DNA of 64,000 bases from Doryteuthis pealeii (taxonomy: Eukaryota; Mollusca; Cephalopoda; Myopsida; Loliginidae). Location of the stretch: the NCBI GenBank assembly GCA_023376005.1, contig CM042148.1, forward strand, positions 67,957,665 through 68,021,664. Direction: 5' to 3'. Numbering within the stretch: the stretch's first letter is position 1; the number at the start of each line of letters is the position of its first letter. A program made the position numbers and the translations under genes. This document shows, piece by piece, positions 1-12,569 of this stretch. Below the pieces are notes generated by a model. That model made no database searches and was not told the origin of the DNA. It saw only the letters and a program-made list of their open reading frames with translations.

Positions 1-510
1 ACAACAAGGTCTCGTTTTTACGTGGGCACATAAAAATTGCAAGGATCTGGGGGGGCATAGCCCCCTTGGATCGATGCTATTAATTGTACTTTACCGGTCC
101 AGAGGCCGAAGCACACTGGACCCCAGCGAGGCCGGGTATAGAGGCAAGGGTATTTGCCTGCTCATCCCACTTATGAGGGCTGGACACAAGGTCTCGTTTT
201 TACGTGGGCACATAAAAATTGCAAGGATCTGGGGGCTATGGCCTCCCTTGGATCGATGCTATTAATTGTACTTCACCGGTCCAGAGGCCGAAGCACACTG
301 GACCCCCAGCCGAGGCCGGGTATAGAAGGCAAGGGTATTTGCCTGCTCATCCCACTTATGAGGGCTGGACACAAGGTCTCGTTTTTACGTGGGCACATAA
401 AAAATTGCAAGATCTGGGGGGTGGCCCCTGGATCGATGCCATTAACTGTACTTCACCGGTCCAGAGGCCGAAGCACACTGGACCCCCACGCGAGGCCGGT
501 AATAGAATAG
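1..510 (+). repeat. ~183-bp tandem repeat, about 2.8 units, with conserved hairpin
   Basis: Three units begin near 1, 184 and 367; each starts with CACAAGGTCTCGTTTTTACG. Each unit holds a perfect 7-bp stem GGTCCAG / CTGGACC around a 13-14 nt loop (96-122, 278-304, 458-484). A related, longer version occurs in inverse orientation at 53560-53830, beside a LINE C-terminus. Units differ mainly in G/C runs. What the element is remains unknown; a structured non-autonomous retroelement piece is possible. Confidence 0.8.
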
Positions 511-519
511 GGTAAGAAG

Positions 520-835
520 TGTCAAAAGCCATAGAAATCTGAACAGATACTACACTTTGATCCTCCCTATTCCACTGTAAGATACCATTGAAAGTTTTAT
601 TAAAGTTTATGACATTGTTTCTGATGTGTTCTTGTCCTTCCTCCTGTTGATTTTCTTTACTTTCATATTCAAGCAGCTCTTTTACACATTTGTCACAAGC
701 AGTTTGTTGTTGTCTCCATTCATTCAATTTTTCCGTCTCATTTCTCCATTGATTAACAACTCTCCCACATTTCGCACTGATTTTGCAAGTCTCTTTGTAT
801 CGGAGAAGATAGACAAGACAAATTCTATAGACCAA
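520..835 (-). CDS. Uncharacterised exon-like open frame with CxxC and coiled-coil-like region
   Basis: The minus-strand frame stays open from 835 to 356, but only 835-520 is unique sequence; the rest enters the tandem repeat. The predicted peptide is hydrophilic and charged. It carries an ETCKISAKC segment, then a Glu/Gln/Lys-rich stretch, a CDKC pair and a polar tail ending in SVQISMAFD. A pyrimidine-rich tract ending in AG lies just upstream on the minus strand (about 808-830), so this could be one exon of a larger gene. No family is recognised. About 70 bp (rc of roughly 640-715) reappears in every monomer of the satellite at 2840-8118, in the opposite orientation. It could also be a decayed exon or an element-borne ORF. 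Confidence 0.35.
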
Positions 836-1129
836 TTCACCATAGAATTGTATTTGACTGATCTATCATCGTACATTGTATCATTGTACCTCTAAAAATT
901 GTATCTGATTAGAAAAAATGAGTATGATTTTTAGATTCAGATAAAAACTGCCTTAAAATCAGCGATTATATATTTGATCTTAAAAACATCACAGACGTTT
1001 ATCATACATTGACTTCTCCTAGGGACTAAGAACACTTGTATAAATGTATAGTTGTGCATCTGCATGGGCAAGCATTGTGGATATATGAAGCATATAGAAG
1101 ATCCCAAATAGAACCATCCCTAACTTACC

Positions 1130-1178
<49 letters not shown>

Positions 1179-1597
1179 TATTTGCGGAAAAAGTGACTTA
1201 CCGGTGAAAATGTTCACAATGGTTAGTTGATTCAAGTTTCACAATGAAATGACAGCGATATAACAAATATAAAGGGATAATATGTTAGTAAGAGCAAATT
1301 TATTATCATAAAGGTAATGGTAATAACCTACTCGATTTCACCATAAGGATCTTCAGTTGTTTGTTTTTTCAAAAATGCAACTTCCGCTCTTTTGAATTTT
1401 TGAATTTTAAACTAGCGTTCTTCGACCACGGACCTGTAATCAACCGTTTATCGCGAAAAAATACACACGTGAAATCGACTGCAATTAATTAATATCTTGA
1501 TTAATCCAGTGGATTTAACTCTGAATATCCTTACGGTGAAACTTGAGTAGGTTATTACCATGTACCTTTATGATAATATATATATATATATATATAA
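836..1597. other. Intergenic, AT-rich, with (TA)n at 1133-1177 and 1576-1597
   Basis: No gene seen. Two (TA)n microsatellites, the second directly abutting the 3' end of the SINE that follows. Confidence 0.7.
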
Positions 1598-1802
1598 GTA
1601 AGTCGTCGGGGCGGCCTAATGTCGGTATCAGCCTATCAGCGAGGGAGTCCTATCCCCTTTTTTACTAGCGCTATACCAACGAGATTATTTTAGCGTCTGC
1701 GGTGGAGCGCCACATCTACCATCAGCTCATTCCTTTACCGCACATATCCTGTGCTACTCATACGCTGAGTTGGTGAGGGCGGTATCGAACTAGGAACATT
1801 GT
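1598..1802 (-). mobile_element. tRNA-derived SINE, family 1 (5' truncated)
   Basis: On the minus strand it reads the family body: AGCGTATGAGTAGCACAGG, the TGTGCGGTAAAG block, the CGCTAAAATAATCTCGTT block and the 3' end GGCCGCCCCGACGACTT. A B-box-like GTTCGATACC remains but the tRNA-like A box is missing. The 3' end runs into (TA)n. Relatives lie at 20248, 25101, 44398 and 50151. Confidence 0.85.
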
Positions 1803-2049
1803 AGTAAATGACATTGTAGACCACTATGAACAAAGTGACGTTCATTGTTTTTCCATACATATCATGTTCCATAATACCACTTGGATTTGATAAATAAAAA
1901 AAAGATTTCAATTGATTGAATTTAAATTCACTAATATCGTGTTATTAAACGGCAAACATGCCAATAATAGCACGCTGTTTAAACTGTTTAAGCCGCATAT
2001 TTTTTCAGCTTGTAGGTTTCATTTGTTTTTTTGGGGTTTTTTTTTCAGA

Positions 2050-2345
2050 TATTACGGACAGAATTAATTCTCGACTTCTGGTTCATCTGACCAAATTATG
2101 TCATCATTAAATAATTAATCCTCCACAAAGTTCAGTGGAAATATGATTTTTTTTTCTATTAATAGCAGAACCTTACTAGATCTGCCAGTCTGTTGCTTAT
2201 TGTCTGGAAAATGTCAACCATTCATGCTGCCTCTAAATCTTCAATCAATTCCTTCAAAGTAATCTGAGACAATTTTCTCACTTTTCTGGTCGACCTTTGA
2301 GCATCTCGCAGACAACCGTTGAGGGGATCTATTGTTCTCTGAGGT
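2050..2345 (-). pseudogene. Tc1-like transposase relic
   Basis: Translating the minus strand gives RDAQRSTRKVRKLSQ followed by ITLKELIEDLEAA (about 2315-2235), which matches the helix-turn-helix part of Tc1-type transposases. About 150 bp further on is IWSDEPEVE, resembling the WSDE motif that carries the first catalytic Asp of the DDE domain (about 2090-2065). The spacing between the two is far too short, and frameshifts and stops interrupt the reading. It is therefore an internally deleted, dead copy. No terminal inverted repeats were found, so its limits are uncertain. Confidence 0.6.
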
Positions 2346-2839
2346 CATGTTGCTTCTGTTCTTATGAATTATTGAGCCATCTGTGGTTACATTAATATTA
2401 AATGTTTTAGAAGTTGCTATATACCTTTTTCCTACGATTATTCATGAACAATCTTGTCTCCAAGGTCAACGCTGTAAGGTTTTTTGAGGTCTTTTGTTTG
2501 TTTTTGTTTTCTGGGGGAAGGGTTGGGGGTCATGATTGTTAACATTGTTTTTGTGATGCTTATGAGAGAAATTAAGCGGTCAAAATTAAGGAACAAAAAT
2601 TAAACATTGATATATCTTAAAAATATAAGCCCAATTTTTCTGAAATTGTCACTGAATGTAGATAATGACATTTCAGTTGTATTCTAAATCTGCAGATTAT
2701 TTAAATGATACAGAGCTGCAATTCATTAAAAAAAAGTTATTCAAATATCAATGTCCAAATTAAGGAAACAAAATTGGTTTCATGAGAAAATAATTGGACA
2801 ACAAAATGAAAAAAAACAATAGTTAATGCTAAGACCTTG
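2346..2839. other. Unassigned AT-rich sequence
   Basis: No gene or recognisable repeat. The last part shades into the first satellite monomer near 2840. Confidence 0.5.
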
Positions 2840-5800
2840 TTTTGAATCATTACAGCACATCGGTGATACAGGATTTCGTTAAATTTCGAACATTCGTCAT
2901 CTGTAAATTGTTATTGGATTAAAGGCTGGAGACAACAACAAACTGCTTGTGACAAATGTGTAAAAGAGAGCTGAATTGAAAGAAAGAAAATCAATTGTTA
3001 ATGCTAAGACCCTTGTTTGAATCATTACAGCACATCGGTGATCACAGGATTTGTTAAATTTCGACATTCGTCATCTGTAAATGTTATTGGATTAAAAAGG
3101 CTGGAAGACAACAACAAACTGCTTGTGAAAAATGTGTAAAAGAGAAGCTGAATATGAAAGAAAGAAAATCAATTGTTAATGCTAAAGACCCTTGTTTTGA
3201 ATCATTACAGCACGTCGTGATCAAGGATTCGTTAAATTTCGACATTCGTCATCTGTAAATTGTTATTGGATTAAAAGGCTGGAGACAACAACAAAACTGC
3301 TTGTGACAAATGTGTAAAAGAGAAGCTGAATATGAAAGAAAGAAAATCAATTGTTAATGCTAAGACCCTTGTTTTGAATCATTACAGCACGTCGGTGATC
3401 ACAGGATTTGTTAAATTTCGACATTCGTCATCTGTAAATTGTTATTGGATTAAAAGGCTGGAGACAACAACAAACTGCTTGTGACAAATGTGTAAAAGAG
3501 AGCTGAATATGAAAGAAAGAAAATCAATTGTTAATGCTAAGACCCTTGTTTTGAATCATACAGCACGTCGTGATCACAGGATTCGTTAAATTTCGACATT
3601 CGTCATCTGTAAATTGTTATTGGATTAAAAGGCTGGAGACAACACAAACTGCTTGTGTCAAAATGTGTAAAAGAGAAGCTGAATATGAAAGAAAGAAAAA
3701 TCAATTGTTTAATGCTAAGACCCTTGTTTGAATCATTACAGCACGTCGGTGATCACAGGATTTCGTTAAATTTCGACATTCGTCATCTGTAAATTGTTAT
3801 TGGATTAAAAGGCTGGAGACAACAACAAACTGCTTGTGACAAATGTGTAAAAGAGAAGCTGAAATATGAAAGAAAAGAAAATCAATTGTTAATGCTAAGA
3901 CCCTTGTTTTGAATCATTACAGCACGTCGGTGATCACAGGATTTCGTTAAATTTCGACATTCGTCATCTGTAAATTGTTATATGGGATTAAAAGGCTGGA
4001 GACAAAACAAACTGCTTGTGACAAATGTGTAAAAGAGAAGCTGAATATGAAAGAAAGAAAATCAATTGTTAATGCTAAGACCCTTGTTTTGAATCATTAC
4101 AGCACATCGGTGATCACAGGATTTCGTTAAATTTCGACATTCGTCATCTGTAAATTGTTATTGGATTAAAAGGCTGGAGACAACAACAAACTGCTTGTGA
4201 CAAATGTGTAAAAGAGAAGCTGAATATGAAAGAAAGAAAATCAATGTTAATGCTAAGACCCTTGTTTTGAATCATTACAGCACTCGGTGATCACAGGATT
4301 TCGTTAAATTCGACATTCGTCATCTGTAAATTGTTATTGGATTAAAAGGCTGGAGACAACAACAAACTGCTTGTGACAAATGTGTAAAAGAGGAAGCTGA
4401 ATATGAAAGAAAGAAAAATCAATTGTTAATGCTAAGACCCTTGTTTTGAATCATTACAGCACGTCGGTGATCACAGGATTTCGTTAAATTTCGACATTCG
4501 TCATCTGTAAATTGTTATTGGATTAAAAGGCTGGAGACAACAACAAACTGCTTGTGACAATGTGTAAAAGAGAAGCTGAATATGAAAGAAAGAAAATCAA
4601 TGTTAATGCTAAGACCCTTGTTTTGAATCATTACAGCACGTCGGTGATCACAGGATTTGTTAAATTTCGACATTCGCATCTGTAAATTGTTATTGGATTA
4701 AAAGGCTGGAGACAACAACAAACTGCTTGTGACAAATGTGTAAAAGAGAAGCTGATATGAAAGAAAGAAAATCAATTGTTAATGCTAAGACCCTTGTTTT
4801 GAATCATTACAGCACGTCGGTGATCACAGGATTTCGTTAAATTTCGACATTCGTCATCTGTAAATTGTTATTGGATTAAAAGGCTGGAGACAACAACAAA
4901 CTGCTTGTGACAATGTGTAAAAGAGAAGCTGAAATGAAAGAAAGAAAATCAATTGTTAATGCTAAGACCTTGTTTTGAATCATTACAGCACTCGGGGATC
5001 ACAGGATTTCGTTAAATTTCGACATCGTCATCTGTAAATTGTTATTGGATAAAAGGCTGGAGACAACAACAAACTGCTTGTGACAATGTGTAAAGAGAGC
5101 TGAATATGAAAGAAAGATCAATAAGTTAATGCTAAGACCCTTGTTTTGAATCATTACAGCACGTCGGTGATCACAGGATTTGTTAAATTTCGACATTCGT
5201 CATCTGTAAAATTGTTATTGGATTAAAAGGCTGGAGACAACAACAAACTGCTTGTGACAAATGTGTAAAAGAGAAGCTGAATATGAAGAAAAGAATCAAT
5301 GTTAATGCTAAGACCCTTGTTTTGAATCATTACAGCACGTCGGTGATCACAGGATTACGTTAAATTTCGACATTCTCATCTGTAAATTGTTATTGGATTA
5401 AAAGGCTGGAGACAAAACAAACTGCTTGTGACAAATGTGTAAAAGAGAAGCTGAATATGAAAGAAAGAAAATCAATTGTTAATGCTAAGACCCTTGTTTT
5501 GAATCATTACAGCACGTCGGTGATCACAGGATTTCGTTAAATTTCGACATTCGTCATCTGTAAATTGTTATTGGATTAAAAGGCTGGAGACAACAACAAA
5601 CTGCTTGTGACAAATGTGTAAAAGAGAAGCTGAATATGAAAGAAAGAAAATCAATTGTTAATGCTAAGACCCTTGTTTTGAATCATTACAGCACGTCGGT
5701 GATCACAGGAATTTCGTTAAATTTCGACATTCGTCATCTGTAAATTGTTATTGGATTAAAAGCCTGGAGACAACACAAACTGCTTGTGACAAATGTGTAA

Positions 5801-8118
5801 AAGAGAAGCTGAATATGAAAGAAAGAAAATCAATTGTTAATGCTAAGACCCTTGTTTTGAATCATTACAGCACGATCGGTGATCACAGGATTTTCGTTAA
5901 ATTTCGACATTCGTCATCTGTAAATTGTTATTGGATTAAAAGGCTGGAGACACAACAAACTGCTTGTGACAAATGTGTAAAAAGAGAAGCTGAATATGAA
6001 AGAAGAGAATCAATTGTTAATGCTAAGACCTTGTTTTGAATCATTACAGCACGTCGGTGATCACAGGATTCGTTAAATTTCGACATTCGTCATCTGTAAA
6101 TTGTTATTGGATTAAAAAGGCTGGACAACAACAAACTGCTTGTGACAAATGGGTAAGAGAAGCTGAATAGTGAAAGAAAGAAAATCAATAGTTAATGCTA
6201 AGACCCTTGTTTTGAATCATTACAGCACGTCGGTGATCACAGGATTTAGTTAAATTTCGACATTCGTCATCTGTAAATTGTTATTGGATAAAAGGCTGGA
6301 GACAACAACAAACTGCTTGTGACAATGTGTAAAGAGAAGTTGAATATGAAAGAAAGAAAATAAAGTTAATGTAAGACCTTGTTTTGAATCATTACAGCAC
6401 TCGGTTATCACAGGTTTTTTATTAAATTTCGACATTCGTCATCTATAATTTGTTATTGGATTAAAAGGCTGGAGACAACAACAAACTGCTTGTGACCAAA
6501 TGTGTAAAAGAGAAGCTGAATATGAAGAAAGAAAATAAGTTAATGCTAAAGACCCTTGTTTTGAATCATTACAGCACATCGGTTATCAACAGGGTTTTAT
6601 TAATTTCGACATTCGTCATCTATAAATTGTTATTGGATTAAAAGGCTGGAGACAACAACAAACTGCTTGTGACAAATGTGTAAAAGAGAAGCTGAATATG
6701 AAAGAAAGAAAATCAATTGTTAATGCTAAGACCTTGTTTTGAATCATTACAGCACGTCGGTATCACAGGATTTCGTTAAATTTCGACATTCGTCATCTGT
6801 AAATTGTTATTGGATTAAAAGGCTGGAGACAACAACAAACTGCTTTGTGAAATGTGTAAAAGAGAAGCTGAATATGAAAGAAAGAAAATCAAGTTAAGCT
6901 AAGACCCTTGTTTTGAATCATTACAGCACTCGGTTATCACAGGGTTTTATTAAATTTCGACATTCGTCATCTATAAATTGTTATTGGATTAAAAGGCTGG
7001 AGACACAACAAACTGCTTTGACAAATGTGTAAAAGAGGAAGCATGAATATGAAAGAAAGAAAATCAATTGTTAATGCTAAGACCCTTGTTTTGAATCATT
7101 ACAGCACGTCGGTGATCACAGGATTTCGTTAAATTTCGACATTCGTCATCTGTAAATTGTTATTGGATTAAAAGGCTGGAGACAACAACAAACTGCTTGT
7201 GACAAATGTGTAAAAGAGAAGCCTGAATATGAAGAAAGAAAAAAAAATTGTTAATGCTAAGACCCTTGTTTTGAATCATTACAGCACGTCGGTGATCACA
7301 GGATTTCGTTAAATTTCGACATTCGTCATCTGTAATTGTTATTGGATAAAGGCTGGAGACAACAACAAACTGCTTGTGACAAATGTGTAAAAAGAGAAGC
7401 TGAATATGAAGAAAAGAAAATCAATAGTTAATGCTAAGACCTGTGTTTGAATGCTTACAGCACGTCGGTGACACAGGAATTTAGTTAAATTTCGACATTC
7501 GTCATCTGTAAATTGTTATTGATTAAAAGGCTGGAGACAACAAACAAACTGCTTGTGACAAATGTGTAAAAGAGAAAGCTGAATATGAAAGAAAGAAATC
7601 AATTGTTAATGCTAAGTACCCTTGTTTTGAATATACAGCACTCCGGTGATCACAGATTTCGTTAAATTTCGACATTCCGTCATTCTGTAAATCGTATCGG
7701 ATTAAAGGCTGGAGACAACAACAACTGCCTTGTGACAAATGTGTAAAAGAGAAGCTGAATATGAAAAAGAAAAAATCAAATTGTTAATGCTAGACCCTTG
7801 TTTTTGAATCAATTATCAGCACTCGGTGACACGAGTATTTCGCTTAAATTTCGACATTCGTCATCTGTAAATTGTTATTGGATTAAAGGCTGGAGCACAA
7901 CAACACTGCTTGTGAAAAATGTGTTAAGAAGAGAAGTTTGAATATGAAAAAGAATAAAGTTAATGCTAAGACCTTGTTATTTGAACATTTACAGCACATC
8001 GGCTTATGCACAGGGTTTTTTATTAAATTTCGCATTCGTCATCTAGTAAATTTGTTATTGGATTTAAAAGGCTGGGAGACACAACAAACTGGCTTGTGAC
8101 ATGTGTGAAAAGAGAAGC
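2840..8118 (+). repeat. 177-bp satellite array, about 30 monomers
   Basis: GAATCATTACAGCAC recurs every ~177 bp from about 2850 to 7990. The monomer runs through TCGTTAAATTTCGACATTCG, TTGTTATTGGATTAAAAGGC, the exon-like CAACAACAAACTGCTTGTGA and a GAAAGAAAG purine run. Adjacent monomers are almost identical apart from one-base indels. A minor variant group around 6390-7000 has CATCTATAAATTG in place of CATCTGTAAATTG. From about 7430 to 8118 indels become dense, as in the noisy block that follows. The short ORFs in the array come from monomer sequence and indels and are not genes. Confidence 0.97.
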
Positions 8119-8119
8119 N
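8119..8119. other. Single ambiguous base (N) at a junction
   Basis: The satellite ends and unrelated sequence starts exactly at this one N, with no overlap or transition. It looks like the join of two extended contig ends. Confidence 0.85.
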
Positions 8120-8124
8120 CATAT

Positions 8125-8345
8125 CCCCCCCAGCATACTGTCCTATTTTCAATTTTCTCTTAACCTCACCCCTATCTGCTGCACTGCAAAATCACCATTA
8201 GACTAACGTTCAATTTTACTATTTTTGTATTATCAACACTAGGCTCCTGGCCTTCCTTGCTGGGTAACTGACTCCTTTATCTCTAAAGTCCCCAGAGAGG
8301 CCCTGTTGGATATTTACCAGTATAATGAAATCATTAAAACTATTT
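8125..8345 (-). pseudogene. Noisy copy of R2/R4-type LINE C-terminus
   Basis: Aligns to 53340-53545, including the CTGCACTGCAAAATC and ATCAACACTAGG blocks, with many indels. The reading frame is destroyed. Confidence 0.65.
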
Positions 8346-8364
8346 GATTATCGCTTACTTGAAG

Positions 8365-8640
8365 AGCACCGCGCCCGGTTTCGATCCCGGTCCGGTGATC
8401 TTTCAGCCGGACCGGTTTCTTATACATAATAAGGCGTACTCATCCCACTAGGCCAATCCAACTCCAGCAATACTCTGCCCCCTGGACACGGGCTGGGTTA
8501 TATTTGCCTCAGCGCCTATTGCACCCCCCTTGAGGGTGAACTGCTCGATGGATTCGGACGCAATTTTTTGTTCTTCTCCCACCCATTAGGCTCTGGCTGT
8601 GGTAGCCACGTGAAAACGATCCTTTGCCCAGTCCCGATTA
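8365..8640 (-). repeat. Noisy copy of hairpin repeat 53560-53830
   Basis: Shares GCGCCCGGTTTCGA, the GGTC...GGACC hairpin (about 8390-8413) and the block CGCAATTTTTTGTTCTTCTC. Confidence 0.65.
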
Positions 8641-9079
8641 AGCCTTGAAGTATGAGACAGAAATTAAAGTACTACCTTTAAAGCTATTACTAAATGAATC
8701 ATTATAAATATTAATATCTTGATTTAACTCTTCCCTCACTCTTTTTTTAACTTCTCTTCTATTTATCTTTTTCATTAGTTTTTGATGAAACACTTTAGCA
8801 TCTTTAGAGACCCAGCTGAAGTCCCTATCACCACTGCTATTGTCTGATACTTAATTGATTCCAACATCAACCACATACTTAGAAATGATAGAGGAATACA
8901 AATTGTACACTAAAATCACCTTGGAGAAGTAAGATACCAATCACCTTATGCTTACAAATTTTTGTCAAAAATTTGAAAACGGAACTCGGAAATCTTATAA
9001 ACCGTTAGGAGTAAATAAAATAAGACGCAATTAACAATTAGCAGAAACTGAATTCTGAATTTTGTTTTTTTATCTTCAG

Positions 9080-9254
9080 AGATTCATGCTTTCATCAGTT
9101 AAACACAAGCCGGTAGGACATACTGGCCAAAAAATGTGCAATTTCCTGCATATTGCCTTCCTCCTAATTATCATATAAAAATTGGACGTGCACTCTTTCT
9201 TGCGAGAGGTCTCTTCTATGAATTCCACAACATGTTCGGACGGCTCCATTGCGT
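9080..9254 (+). pseudogene. S1A serine protease exon 1, frame-shifted copy
   Basis: Sits between a TTCAG acceptor and a GTAAGT donor. It aligns end to end with the clean exon 54234-54396 but is 12 bp longer because of scattered insertions. The propeptide, IVGG and AAHC regions can be traced only by changing frame several times. No single frame is open across it. The even spread of indels argues for sequencing error rather than relaxed selection, though a pseudogene cannot be excluded. Confidence 0.75.
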
Positions 9255-9464
9255 GTAAGTACAACTTCATTCACTATTCTTCGAAAGGGTTAATTAAAAA
9301 CCGCTCTATTCTCTCTTTAATAAACAACAATAACACTTCATAACAGGAAACTAAATGTTTTAGTTAGTGTACTATGGTATAATACCGTTGCAGTACCCCA
9401 CCTCCAAATTGGAACACCGACAGTATACATGTGTGCATATCGCCTTCTTAACCGGCACTAAGAT

Positions 9465-9960
9465 AGCGTAATTTTATATATGATCTTTCACTAAGCCAGT
9501 CAATACTAACCTTATATCACCTTCTTCTAGCCCACTTCCTAACTCTGTGTCAATCTTCTGCCTGATATCTTCTAACTCGTCGGTCTCTTATGAGGATTTC
9601 TTCTTCTGTTTTCTTGGACAATCCTTATCAGAATCCCTGGCATATATTTTTAGCTAATAAACACAAACTTCCGATTTACATGATGTCACTTTATCGTATC
9701 CCCAGACCAACAATCTGCGCAGTGAGACTCGACATCCTCTATGCTTGGCTTCTAACTTCCTAACACTAACTGAGTCTTCTCCTAAACCCGAGACAGGGGC
9801 TTTCTATCGGGGTTCGTTCTCACGCATCCCCAAGAAAGCAAGGTCAGAGTGAGTCAAACGCTGTCACTCACTACTCAAGGCCATCAACACTTCGCCATAC
9901 ATGATTCTACATCTACCTTAAATAAAATAATTGCCTGGACCAATTATTATAACATGGTAC
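9465..9960 (+). repeat. Dispersed repeat (family with 43495 and 54590), noisy
   Basis: Matches 54590-55120, including CCCCAGACCA, the AAGCAAGGTCAGAGTGAG block and CTGTCACTCACT. Confidence 0.65.
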
Positions 9961-10089
9961 TACTACCACACAATCCCCAAATATGGGTTTAATAAAAAAA
10001 GGGCTCTTAAACCTGTACGATTACCCCTATCTAAGTCATTCGGAAAAGTTCGATCACAAACTACTTCCGTCCTAGCGACTTTACTCCAT

Positions 10090-10385
10090 TGTTAGAACAG
10101 GGCTAGTAGGAACTTAATATCCGTAAACACAAACTCAGGACCGAGTTCCCTAAGCTTGTGTGATGCTGATCAATCCAGTTCTTACCCAGCAACACATGCA
10201 CGCTCTGCTGCCATAACATACCATGTCTTACGCTTTCTTTGGATCATCAGTAGCCAGTATAGAGGGTGTCGGCTGTAAACAGCTCATCATCCACATGAAA
10301 ACCCACCCAGCTACGTATTAAAAAAAATTGGACACTACTATCCTCCTCGTGACGGAGAATGCCAACAATACTCATAACAGAGAAA
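10090..10385 (+). repeat. Dispersed repeat (family with 34895 and 55255), noisy
   Basis: Matches 55255-55545: GTGTGATGCTGA, the CTACCCAGC-like block, CAGCTCATCATCCACATGAA and GACGGA. Confidence 0.6.
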
Positions 10386-10539
10386 AGCAAGCCAATATAC
10401 CTGATTATCTTAAGTCATTACGTGCAACTTTACACACTCTTTCTCAAATTCCACCTTAAAAATCTACTAAGATTATTTCCAAAAATTATTCCTTTAAATC
10501 ATATTAATTTAAACAATTTTCCAATTTCATAATCAATGT

Positions 10540-10830
10540 GGTACATTTATGGCATCCTTAGGCGTCACTGCCATATAGCGTGCCTTGATTATAGCTGAAG
10601 ATCCTTGTATTAAGCAAAGCGTGATCCTTGTGTTTAATATATCCATGGTATTCCTGTCCTCCTCAGTGGCAATTCCTTCGTCAAGTAATTGCAAAAGGAC
10701 GTCTCCTCAGTGATTCAGGCATTAAGTACCAATCAGCCACGCAATTCGGGCTGAGTTATTTGCTGATGCTAAACCATTATACCCGGTTAGATGCTAACAT
10801 TTATGGAGCTAATTGTAGCATACCTTACTC
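10540..10830 (+). repeat. Dispersed repeat (family with 28145 and 55719), noisy
   Basis: Matches 55719-56000, including GCAATTCCTTCGTCAA and the CAATCAGCCACGCATTCGGGC-like block. Confidence 0.6.
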
Positions 10831-11559
10831 ATATCAAAAATATTCCAAGCAATATGGAATTTAGCGTTCTGTTACAATGAGTAGTCTGTCCTGGCCATCC
10901 ATGACCAACGTAAAAATCTCAAGCACTGATTATTTTCTTGCAGGCCGTCAGAAACCTTCACCTCGAATCTCTCAACACCAACTTACAGGAGCTTGACCTC
11001 CATTTTTCTATATTCATATCCACTTAAGGTCATCAGACAAGCAAAATATGCTATTTCTAGCTTTTACATTCCCGATTGTAGATTATGACGTCGAAATCGC
11101 AATAACAAAAACAGTGGAATAGGTTAACAATAATCAATATTCTTTATTAATCTTCTACTGACAGAATACAGTTGATGGTTTGGATACACTTCGTCACGCC
11201 CATGTGCATACCTGTGCTCACGTATCAGCGGGCTTCTTTTGTCTCATAGTGTGAACCGGGGCCTTCACTTTTGTTATTGTAATGTTCACACATGGCCAGG
11301 CCTTGTTCGACTCGCTTGCTCAACCTAGGTTACAACATCCACATCTATGACTAACCACTTAGTTACCCTAGAATTTACACAACTAAGCTATATCACACAA
11401 GGCCAGAACAGTCTTGGGGGACCTAATGAATATGATAGTACTACTACCTAACACTAGCCAGCATATCATCTTAGTTTGCTAATCCATTATCACCACGGAA
11501 GTTCTCAAACCCTTTTCCTCTTTCATCACAAGCATATAATATATGACAGTTAACTTATA

Positions 11560-12365
11560 CTAACAGTTCCATATAATTCTGTCAGCATGTCCTAATATTC
11601 TGACGGCTTCTAAACCCTCAAAACCTACATATATCCTACTTCAAGTCACAATTCCTAGTAATGACTGCACATTCTCAAGATTTTATTTGATTTATAACCT
11701 CACCCTGATTAATACATTAATTTTTACATTTATTATTATAACACTAAAGGGCATGTGATTGTACTACCATAACTTATAACCAATTATACTTTATCCTATT
11801 ATCTCACTATCAACATAATTAATCAATATTATACAAACATTATTATCTGTTACATGTGTGCATGGGAAGCGCTACATTGCATATTATAGATCTAAAATTG
11901 GTTTATTTACATAAATATGTGCTTATGTATTATTGATTTCTTAACCTGTTGTTATAAGCGTTTTAATGTGGATTATAAGCGCAAAAATCGCATTCCAATT
12001 GAATCTTAATAACTTAAATCCCATTGATGACACTAATAACATATTTAAGCTTCCATTTCTCAGTCATTTACTTTACTCGTTTGAACATCCTAAATTAGTT
12101 TAAATTTTAGAAAAAAGTTACTAAAAAGATAAAGACCGAGACTCAGCCACGAATCATCCCAATCACCGAAGATACCCGATATAGTTAAGTTTCTCAGTTT
12201 ATCCATTTTTATATACTCCCTCTGTATTCTCAAGAAACTTTTATTATACTTCCCTCTTGTTTTCAAATCTTTTATCTGTATTCTTATTAGTATAGCCTTT
12301 CAATTAATACGATCATTTATTTACCATTAAAACTAAATACTGCACCCGGAGTGATATATTTCTAG
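11560..12365 (+). mobile_element. Non-autonomous Helitron, noisy copy of 56659-57316
   Basis: Body sequence matches (TACTTCAAGTCACAATTC, ACTCCCTCTGT), ending in a damaged hairpin CACCCGGAGTG and CTAG. The 5' end is blurred by indels. Confidence 0.65.
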
Positions 12366-12569
12366 TGGAAAGTTCTACAAGATAGTTCATAGAATGACTT
12401 GTGGACTTGTGTCTCTCTGATCTTGTTTGAGCGGGTTTCTTTTTCATTCTTTCAGCCCGCAAAAAACGTTGATAGTTCTATCATATAACTATAGAAGTGT
12501 TTTTCATGAGGAAATGTGACAAAGCATCATTCCTGTCTCTATTCTCGCCTTCTACATAGGAATATATAT

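Noticed and set aside
2840..8118. Regular spaced repeats resembling a CRISPR array
   Set aside because: Units are contiguous 177-bp satellite monomers with no unique spacers, in a eukaryotic context.
9465..9960. Possible separate gene because of repeated similarity with two other places
   Set aside because: No open frame in any of the three copies; behaves as a dispersed repeat.
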